DNA of 5,000 nucleotides. It comes from Bifidobacteriaceae bacterium (GTDB lineage: Bacteria > Actinomycetota > Actinomycetes > Actinomycetales > Bifidobacteriaceae). The position numbers and the translations under genes are program-made. Positions 1-4,273 of this stretch are shown in pieces. How positions within the stretch are numbered: the stretch's first letter is position 1; each line of letters begins with the position of its first letter. Where the stretch lies: NCBI GenBank assembly GCA_031260825.1, contig JAISKS010000083.1, positions 1-5,000 of the forward strand. Reading direction: 5' to 3'. The notes beneath the pieces were generated by a model. That model worked only from the letters and a program-made list of their open reading frames with translations. It was not told the DNA's origin and did no database searches.

Positions 1-1
1 T

Positions 2-967
2 TATTCTAAACTACAATTTCACGATGTAGCGATTGTAAACAAAGCAAATTCGTTAAAAAACTGGTTTTCTCGATATGGAGTCTTTGGAAATATTGGACTA
101 TTTTGCGTTGGCGTTACGCCTGTCGCATGGCTTGGATTTGCAGGATATTCTGCAATCGCTTCAATTGTCGAGCCGATATACGCCCAAATACAACGCGGAA
201 ATCTTGACAAACATGATTTAAAAGTTCACGCAGTTACGCCTCCTGTTGGTTCCGCTACTATTTCCGGTTCAGCCAATTCATCCATGCCATCTCTTTCAAC
301 CATTCCAGCTAATGGCAAAGATGCCAAAAGTACAGGTACTGCCGATAAACCACTTAGTCCTACTGCTGCTATTGCAGATGCTTATTTGAAAGGCAACGCA
401 ACGTCAAATGGTACGGATATTGATGTTAACAAATACGAATCTGAAAAATTAGCATTAGCATTCGAGGCAGCTGCTGCGCTTGCCCCAGATATACAGCCAC
501 AATTGTATCCTGATTATGGCGATAAAATAAAAGTACCTCAATTTTATCGACCAATTGGTAACAAATTTTACAAGTTTGAACCTTTAAGATATATTGCTGG
601 TTTAGAAGATTTAATGTTTAGTATGCAAAAAAACTATGCGACTTTGCTCGATGTTTGCGATAATCCTGGCATTGAAGATAAATATTCTTTGATAGAATTT
701 AATTCGAAAATTAAGGATGTGAATACGCTTTTGATGAAATATCGAGATATTGATATTAATCCTGATATTGTGAAAAACCCAGAAGAGGCAAAAGGTGATA
801 TCGTAAAAATACTTGAAGATTTCAAAGATAATGTTCTGAAAACTGCGCAACAAATAAATGAGTCAAGTCTCGATGAAATTAAAATCAGCCAAGCGATGCT
901 CGATTTGTCTAATGATATTAATGAACTTGATTTGGGAATGACAGCTACGGAGTCGGTTGCTGGGTAA
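2..967 (+). CDS. C-terminal part of an unrecognised protein with a membrane segment (5' partial)
   Basis: The frame is open from the first complete codon of the window to TAA at 965-967, giving 321 residues; the true start lies upstream. The ATG at 284 is internal: it has no ribosome binding site, and coding-like sequence continues before it. Visible residues about 30-56 (GNIGLFCVGVTPVAWLGF onward) form one hydrophobic, Gly/Ala-rich segment, probably a membrane helix. About 76-135 is a Ser/Thr/Ala/Pro-rich, low-complexity linker. From about 143 to the end the chain is charged and mostly helical in character, with Lys/Glu/Asp-rich stretches and one Cys (219). This suggests a membrane-anchored protein with a soluble helical C-terminal domain. 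I recognise no family and no catalytic motif. Codon use is moderately GC-richer than the operon to its right (one 60-base line counted: 40% GC). Hairpin A1 begins 10 nt after the stop codon. Confidence 0.85.
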   Translation, partial: YSKLQFHDVAIVNKANSLKNWFSRYGVFGNIGLFCVGVTPVAWLGFAGYSAIASIVEPIYAQIQRGNLDKHDLKVHAVTPPVGSATISGSANSSMPSLSTIPANGKDAKSTGTADKPLSPTAAIADAYLKGNATSNGTDIDVNKYESEKLALAFEAAAALAPDIQPQLYPDYGDKIKVPQFYRPIGNKFYKFEPLRYIAGLEDLMFSMQKNYATLLDVCDNPGIEDKYSLIEFNSKIKDVNTLLMKYRDIDINPDIVKNPEEAKGDIVKILEDFKDNVLKTAQQINESSLDEIKISQAMLDLSNDINELDLGMTATESVAG

Positions 968-976
968 TTTTTGGGT

Positions 977-1047
977 GGGCAATATACCGATTTTGTACAT
1001 TTTAGGGTGTTTTTAGGGGTAAAATGTTCAAAATCGGTATATTGCCC
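977..1047. repeat. Hairpin repeat element A, copy 1
   Basis: A long imperfect palindrome. The left arm GGGCAATATACCGATTTTG (977-995) pairs perfectly with 1029-1047. One T.T mismatch follows, then 8 more pairs (997-1004 with 1020-1027), around a 15-nt loop GGGTGTTTTTAGGGG (1005-1019). The 69-bp core 978-1046 matches 3993-4061 at 67 of 69 positions, in the same orientation. The arms are symmetric but the loop is not, so orientation can be assigned. No open frame here is credible as a gene. It could be a MITE/REP-like mobile repeat, a structured RNA terminator, or both. Confidence 0.9.
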
Positions 1048-1058
1048 ATGTTTTTTTT
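977..1058 (+). terminator. Possible intrinsic terminator of the left-hand gene
   Basis: Hairpin A1 lies 10-80 nt after the stop codon at 967 and is followed, after ATG (1048-1050), by a run of eight T (1051-1058). A stable stem followed by a U-tract is the form of a Rho-independent terminator, and the convergent gene layout calls for one. The stem is much longer than usual (19 bp plus 8 bp). The sister copy A2 lies in a divergent region where no terminator is needed, so termination may be a secondary role. Confidence 0.45.
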
Positions 1059-1172
1059 CGCGAGTATATGTTTTTTCGACTACAATAGGGTGTTTTTTTC
1101 ACGAGTATATGTTTTTTTCGACGATAATGTGGTATTTTGAGTGCTTTATAGTCGAAAAAACATATACTCGCG
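1059..1172. repeat. Inverted repeat element B, copy 1
   Basis: A perfect 24-bp inverted repeat bounds this element: 1059-1082 (beginning CGCGAGTATATG) is the reverse complement of 1149-1172. Inside, the left arm occurs again as a direct copy at 1102-1122 (CGAGTATATGTTTTTTTCGAC), about 42 nt after the first, so the right arm could pair with either. The interior has AGGGTGTTTTTTTC (1086-1099) and GTGGTATTTTGAG (1129-1141), which resemble the loop of element A. The 1102-1161 part recurs in inverted orientation at 3921-3981. No gene is visible in it. Confidence 0.85.
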
Positions 1173-1191
1173 GGGTTTAGGGGCGGATTTG

Positions 1192-1300
1192 CATTTTCAT
1201 GGGAATGACACGCAGGGATGACACGGTTTTCATGAAATCCTGCTTTCGCTAGATTCCCGTTTTCACGGGAATGACAGGCAAGCGTGAGAATGACACACAG
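1192..1300. repeat. Degenerate GGGAATGAC palindromic repeats, left block
   Basis: One complete palindrome, ATTCCCGTTTTCACGGGAAT (1253-1272), fits the pattern ATTCCC-N8-GGGAAT known from neisserial dRS3 repeats and common in many unrelated genomes. It is followed by GACAGGC. Partial units lie on both sides: ATTTTCATGGGAATGACA (1193-1210, left arm lost), AATCCTGCTTTCGC (1236-1249, right arm lost), and GGGATGACA and GAGAATGACA remnants. The block fills the space between element B1 and the stop codon of the membrane-protein gene at 1306. Confidence 0.8.
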
Positions 1301-1305
1301 GGCAA

Positions 1306-1722
1306 TTACAAAAGCCAGCTATTTTGATTACCAAAAGTAACAATGCAAATTAAAAATACTATCAATAAAAACATTAGCAAAAATGTTAAAACAATGATAA
1401 TTCGATGAATTCTGAGTGTTTTTAATTTTTTTTGTTTTTTATGTATAAAAATTTCATTTGTTTTTTTTAATATTCCAGTAAATATGATATTATACAATAA
1501 TAACAAAATAGGATTTATCCATAAAAACATTATTGTTGAATAAGAAATAGGAAATTTAAACCACATATATACTATAAGGAAAAAGGGGTTATAAAATGGC
1601 GGGAGGTCTGCTTCAGTAAATTCGCGTAACTCTCCAAATGCGAATTGAGAAATACAAAGCAGTATATATATAACTAAAATTATATAAATGAACCAAGATA
1701 CTTTTATTAAAACTTTTTTCAT
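1306..1722 (-). CDS. Small integral membrane protein (138 aa), partner of the lectin gene
   Basis: I recognise no family. The protein has three clear hydrophobic segments, at residues about 8-30, 61-84 and 107-130, with an additional hydrophobic patch at 45-59. The N-terminus (MKKVLIK) and the loop at 86-106 (KKTNEIFIHKKQKKLKTLRI) are strongly basic. By the positive-inside rule the N-terminus and that loop would be cytoplasmic and residues 31-60 and the C-terminus outside. The ATG lies 2 nt after the TAA of the 707-residue lectin gene (TAA-TT-ATG), with no good Shine-Dalgarno of its own, so it is almost certainly co-transcribed and probably translated by coupling. Plausible roles are anchoring, export or self-protection for the upstream exoprotein; nothing in the sequence decides among them. 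The gene is very AT-rich (one 60-base line counted: 11 G+C) and contains two A8 tracts on its coding strand. Confidence 0.8.
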   Translation of the reverse strand: MKKVLIKVSWFIYIILVIYILLCISQFAFGELREFTEADLPPFYNPFFLIVYMWFKFPISYSTIMFLWINPILLLLYNIIFTGILKKTNEIFIHKKQKKLKTLRIHRIIIVLTFLLMFLLIVFLICIVTFGNQNSWLL

Positions 1723-1724
1723 AA

Positions 1725-3848
1725 TTATTTACTAAGTTGCAAAAATACATTAGTACTTTCTGCGGATATTAAACTAATATCATTAATAGTTAAATGTGTT
1801 TTTTCTAATTTTTTTAAATCTGATTTAGAAATATTCTTTTTTATAATATCTGGAATTAGATTAAAATGCCACATGACGCCAGCTACATCTTTGTATTCTT
1901 TTAATTTTATACCAGAAATTCCAGTTTTTATTAATTTCAAAATATTTTCTGTCGAATTATACATATACACATTACCAAATAAATCATTTATTTCCTGATT
2001 ACTATAATCTTTGAATCTATATTCTTTTGCAATTTTAAATCTATTTGAGTCTTTTAGCGAATCTAAATATTCTTGAAGTATTTTTGAAAAACTATAATCA
2101 TCATTATATTTATTAATATTATATTTATATGTTAAATTTATAGCATCAATATCTTCTACTAAATCTGGCCAAGAAAATGAATATAAATTTTCATTATGTT
2201 TATTTGATTTAAATCCAAAATATTCATTAGCAAATTTTGTAGAATCATTGCAGTTGTTAAGTTTCCAACTATCACCTAATTCCCAGTAAATTGATGGTAT
2301 CCAATTATTTTCTAAATTATTAGCATTTTCAATTTTCATATACTCGCAATTTTTATAATCAAGTCCTAGTGTTAATAAATCACCAGCCCATCCTGCAAAA
2401 TCTCCCAGATTAGGATTAAACTTATCAGTAGGCATTCCATATTTCATATAACCATTTATTGCAGCTGATAAATGAGACAAATCATAGGTTTTATTCGTAT
2501 TTGCATCATAGTATACTGGAATTTTTTCTATCTGGTCTATTGTTTCAGTTGGTGGTTTTGGTATTTTATTTGTAAATGTCCTAATATCAATATACTTGTT
2601 AAATATAACATTTTGTATTCCAAATAAGGTCATCCATTCAGCACCTTCTTTGACTGTGTTAGAGTATTTAATATTTCTAAGATATTTTATTATATCATAG
2701 TTTATATCTATTTCTGAAAACATAGGAAGCCAAATAGACAATTGTTTATTAAAATCTCTACCCGCCACATCTAAAGCATCTAAATATTTCCATAGATCGT
2801 AATTGGGGTCATCAAGATTATGTTTAGAATTTATGACAATTATTCCATCATCCCACTCGCAAAGCGCACCGATATTATCTCCAAACACATCTGTCTTGTC
2901 TGCAAAGAAATCATTCCATTGACCTTTATATGCATATAAATCATCTGCAACATTTCCAAAATTATTCCAATGTTTTATATGCATGTCTTTTGCATATATT
3001 AAGATTTTTCTAGGTGCAAAATAATCACTTCCAGGTTGTCCCTCTGCCCAATTAGTAAATTTAAATTTATCATAAGCATCCCATTTTTTTGTAAGACTTA
3101 AATCTGATTCATAAAACCATTCCCATTCAGAACTCCAATTATCAGATGATTTATCTGCGCCAGTCCAATATATATCCAAATCCGCAGAGTCTAATAGCTT
3201 ATTGATATCATTTTGAATTTGACTTGATGTAATTGAAGCAAGATGACCTTTTGAGTCATTTACAACGTTGGTTTCGCAAATATTCTGAGCTTCATCCCAG
3301 TTATATCCAAAACCATCTTTTTTTAGTTCATCAAAAAGCGCATACAAATGTCCATTTGAGCCCCTAGTTGATTTAGATTTTGTTGGATTATTCTGTATAA
3401 AATTACTCTGCAAAGGCTTTTTGAGTATTTCATCTATTTGATCAGGCGCTAAATTTTCTGTTGTTTCATCTGTTTGCTCTGGTGCTGGTTTTTCAATTGT
3501 TGCAAAATAAGCATTCTCACCGTCTATATCTTCAAAAACTATTTGCTCTAAATATGTTTCTGCTGTATCAAAAATACCATCATTATTAGAATCAATAAAA
3601 TCAGGACTATTTTCCAATATATTATTAATTTCAATTTCTTCTGTATTTTGTTGCTCTATACTCTCTTCGAAAAGTTTTAAGTACTGCTGATAATATTCAT
3701 CAAATTCTTCATCACTCAGATCTTCTATTTCAGATATTTCATCAGCGTTTATAGTGGTGTTAGATGGGCTTATTACAACTATTAAAAATGATAAGATAAG
3801 TAATATTGAAATTAATCTAATTGATGATAGTTTAATGTGAGAAGACAT
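1725..3848 (-). CDS. Secreted C-type lectin-like protein with uncharacterised C-terminal domain (707 aa)
   Basis: Probably an exported glycan- or protein-binding factor. Residues 1-36 form a Sec signal peptide (RLISILLILSFLIVVI core). Residues 37-80 are very acidic. Residues 86-97 (DSNNDGIFDTAE) have the spacing of an EF-hand/dockerin-type Ca2+ loop. Residues 121-140 hold two PAPEQTDE/LAPDQIDE-like linker repeats. Residues about 166-334 match a C-type lectin fold: NGHLYALFDE, NWDEAQNIC (Cys191), GHLASITS, IYWTGA, EWEW, NWAEGQPG, QWNDF (the WND Ca2+/core motif, 311-313) and IGALCEWD (Cys330). The outer cysteine pair is present and the inner pair absent; QPG stands where sugar-binding lectins have QPD/EPN, so sugar specificity is uncertain. 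Residues 340-707 are not assigned; they include DLSHLSAAINGY (456-467) and GDFAGWAGDL (482-491). No LPXTG or C-terminal membrane anchor is seen. The ATG is preceded by AAAGGA and a good promoter. The membrane-protein gene follows in the same operon. Confidence 0.88.
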   Translation of the reverse strand: MSSHIKLSSIRLISILLILSFLIVVISPSNTTINADEISEIEDLSDEEFDEYYQQYLKLFEESIEQQNTEEIEINNILENSPDFIDSNNDGIFDTAETYLEQIVFEDIDGENAYFATIEKPAPEQTDETTENLAPDQIDEILKKPLQSNFIQNNPTKSKSTRGSNGHLYALFDELKKDGFGYNWDEAQNICETNVVNDSKGHLASITSSQIQNDINKLLDSADLDIYWTGADKSSDNWSSEWEWFYESDLSLTKKWDAYDKFKFTNWAEGQPGSDYFAPRKILIYAKDMHIKHWNNFGNVADDLYAYKGQWNDFFADKTDVFGDNIGALCEWDDGIIVINSKHNLDDPNYDLWKYLDALDVAGRDFNKQLSIWLPMFSEIDINYDIIKYLRNIKYSNTVKEGAEWMTLFGIQNVIFNKYIDIRTFTNKIPKPPTETIDQIEKIPVYYDANTNKTYDLSHLSAAINGYMKYGMPTDKFNPNLGDFAGWAGDLLTLGLDYKNCEYMKIENANNLENNWIPSIYWELGDSWKLNNCNDSTKFANEYFGFKSNKHNENLYSFSWPDLVEDIDAINLTYKYNINKYNDDYSFSKILQEYLDSLKDSNRFKIAKEYRFKDYSNQEINDLFGNVYMYNSTENILKLIKTGISGIKLKEYKDVAGVMWHFNLIPDIIKKNISKSDLKKLEKTHLTINDISLISAESTNVFLQLSK

Positions 3849-3852
3849 ATAA

Positions 3853-3858
3853 TCCTTT
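3853..3858 (-). promoter_or_regulatory. Ribosome binding site of the lectin gene
   Basis: Read on the minus strand, AAAGGA stands 4 nt before the ATG at 3848. The spacing is slightly short but acceptable. Together with the signal peptide that begins immediately, it fixes the start of the 707-residue protein. Confidence 0.7.
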
Positions 3859-3870
3859 GTATAAAAAATT

Positions 3871-3888
3871 GGTATATATTATTATACC
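3871..3888. promoter_or_regulatory. Dyad overlapping the lectin promoter -10 (possible operator)
   Basis: GGTATA (3871-3876) and TATACC (3883-3888) form a perfect 6-bp inverted repeat around a 6-nt spacer. It overlaps the -10 box (3881-3886) and the predicted transcription start near 3874. This is a typical position for a repressor site, but short AT-rich dyads also arise by chance, and no regulator gene is in the window. Confidence 0.35.
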
Positions 3889-3910
3889 AGTTATATTCTG
3901 AGATTAGCAA
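3881..3910 (-). promoter_or_regulatory. Promoter of the lectin/membrane-protein operon
   Basis: On the minus strand, TTGCTA (3905-3910) is followed after 18 nt by a consensus TATAAT (3881-3886), which is preceded by TGG, giving an extended -10. The predicted start near 3874 gives a leader of about 25 nt with the AAAGGA ribosome binding site in it. A run of A (minus strand) at 3922-3928, at the edge of repeat B2, falls at about -48 to -54, where an UP element would lie. Confidence 0.7.
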
Positions 3911-3920
3911 ATCTAATTGG

Positions 3921-3981
3921 GTTTTTTTCGACGATAAAGTACTAAAAACACCACATTATCGTCTAAAAAACATATACTCTT
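3921..3981. repeat. Element B, copy 2 (inverted and truncated)
   Basis: The reverse complement of this stretch aligns with 1102-1161: GAGTATATG, a T-run, GACGATAATGTGGT, then CTTTAT and GTCGAAAAAA are shared. By eye there are about five substitutions and one T-run length change. The copy is therefore inverted relative to B1. The end facing the lectin gene lacks the final CATATACTCGCG of B1. It has its own hairpin: TTTTTTCGACGATAA (3923-3937) pairs with TTATCGTCTAAAAAA (3956-3970) with one mismatch. Confidence 0.8.
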
Positions 3982-3992
3982 GAAAAAACATT

Positions 3993-4061
3993 GGCAATAT
4001 ACCGATTTTGAACATTTTAGGGTGTTTTTAGGGGTAAAAAGTTCAAAATCGGTATATTGCC
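3993..4061. repeat. Hairpin repeat element A, copy 2
   Basis: Perfect 21-bp arms: 3993-4013 (beginning GGCAATATACCGATTTTG) and 4041-4061. One A.A mismatch follows, then 5 more pairs, around the same 15-nt loop GGGTGTTTTTAGGGG (4020-4034) as copy 1. It differs from 978-1046 at two of 69 positions (T996 to A4011, T1025 to A4040), and each change removes or creates a pair in the stem. It lies between two divergent genes, so it is not serving as an ordinary terminator here. Confidence 0.9.
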
Positions 4062-4071
4062 CCACTTTTTG

Positions 4072-4219
4072 TTGGATTCCTGCTTTCGCAGGAATGACAG
4101 CAGGAATGACAGGCTAGATTCCTGCTTTCGCAGGAATGACAGCGGGAATGACAGGCTAGATTCCCATTTTCATGGGAATGACAGTGCGTACGGGAATGAC
4201 AGACTAAGCAGGAATGACC
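4072..4219. repeat. 42-bp-period GGGAATGAC palindromic repeats, right block
   Basis: Three palindromes begin at 4076, 4118 and 4160, exactly 42 bp apart. Two read ATTCCTGCTTTCGCAGGAAT and the third ATTCCCATTTTCATGGGAAT. Each is followed by GACAG, a second GGGAATGACAG- or AGGAATGACAG-type tail, and GGCTAG or ACTAAG. The block ends in GCAGGAATGAC (4208-4218). This is the same family as 1192-1300. The translated frame across it (Asp-Ser-Cys-Phe-Arg-Arg-Asn-Asp repeats) is a by-product of the palindromes and not a gene. Confidence 0.85.
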
Positions 4220-4258
4220 CATACTACCAAAAACAACAAAAAAAATCGTTTTTTTTTG

Positions 4259-4267
4259 TGATACAAT
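4259..4267 (+). promoter_or_regulatory. Extended -10 promoter for the right-hand gene (leaderless arrangement)
   Basis: TGATACAAT gives a TGn-extended -10 box (TACAAT at 4262-4267) only 6 nt before the ATG at 4274, so transcription would start at or within a few nt of the start codon. No convincing -35 box exists; instead an A8-TCG-T9 tract (4238-4257) lies directly upstream. No Shine-Dalgarno is present. Confidence 0.55.
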
Positions 4268-4273
4268 ATATAT

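Noticed and set aside
19..210. Minus-strand frame of 63 codons
   Set aside because: It is antisense to the 5' part of the left-hand gene, whose plus frame is open from the window edge.
284..286. ATG as the start of the left-hand gene
   Set aside because: The same frame is open for 94 codons upstream, with a membrane segment in it, and no ribosome binding site precedes this ATG.
611..853. Minus-strand frames at 611-853 and 634-825
   Set aside because: Both are shadows of the left-hand gene, without start signals or recognisable features.
971..1180. Open frame of 69 codons, + strand
   Set aside because: It lies wholly inside repeat elements A1 and B1; its Cys/Phe/Tyr-rich product reflects the T-rich arms.
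1306..1722. Naming the 138-residue protein as an immunity protein
   Set aside because: Only position and membrane topology support it; no family similarity is recognised, so it is left unnamed.
1725..3848. Recoding of TGA (as in Gracilibacteria/Absconditabacteria)
   Set aside because: The long frames use TGG for Trp, end in TAA, and contain no in-frame TGA that would need to be read through.
4076..4201. Possible CRISPR array (regular 42-bp period)
   Set aside because: The intervals are not unique spacers; the whole 42-bp unit is repeated and palindromic, and no cas gene is present.
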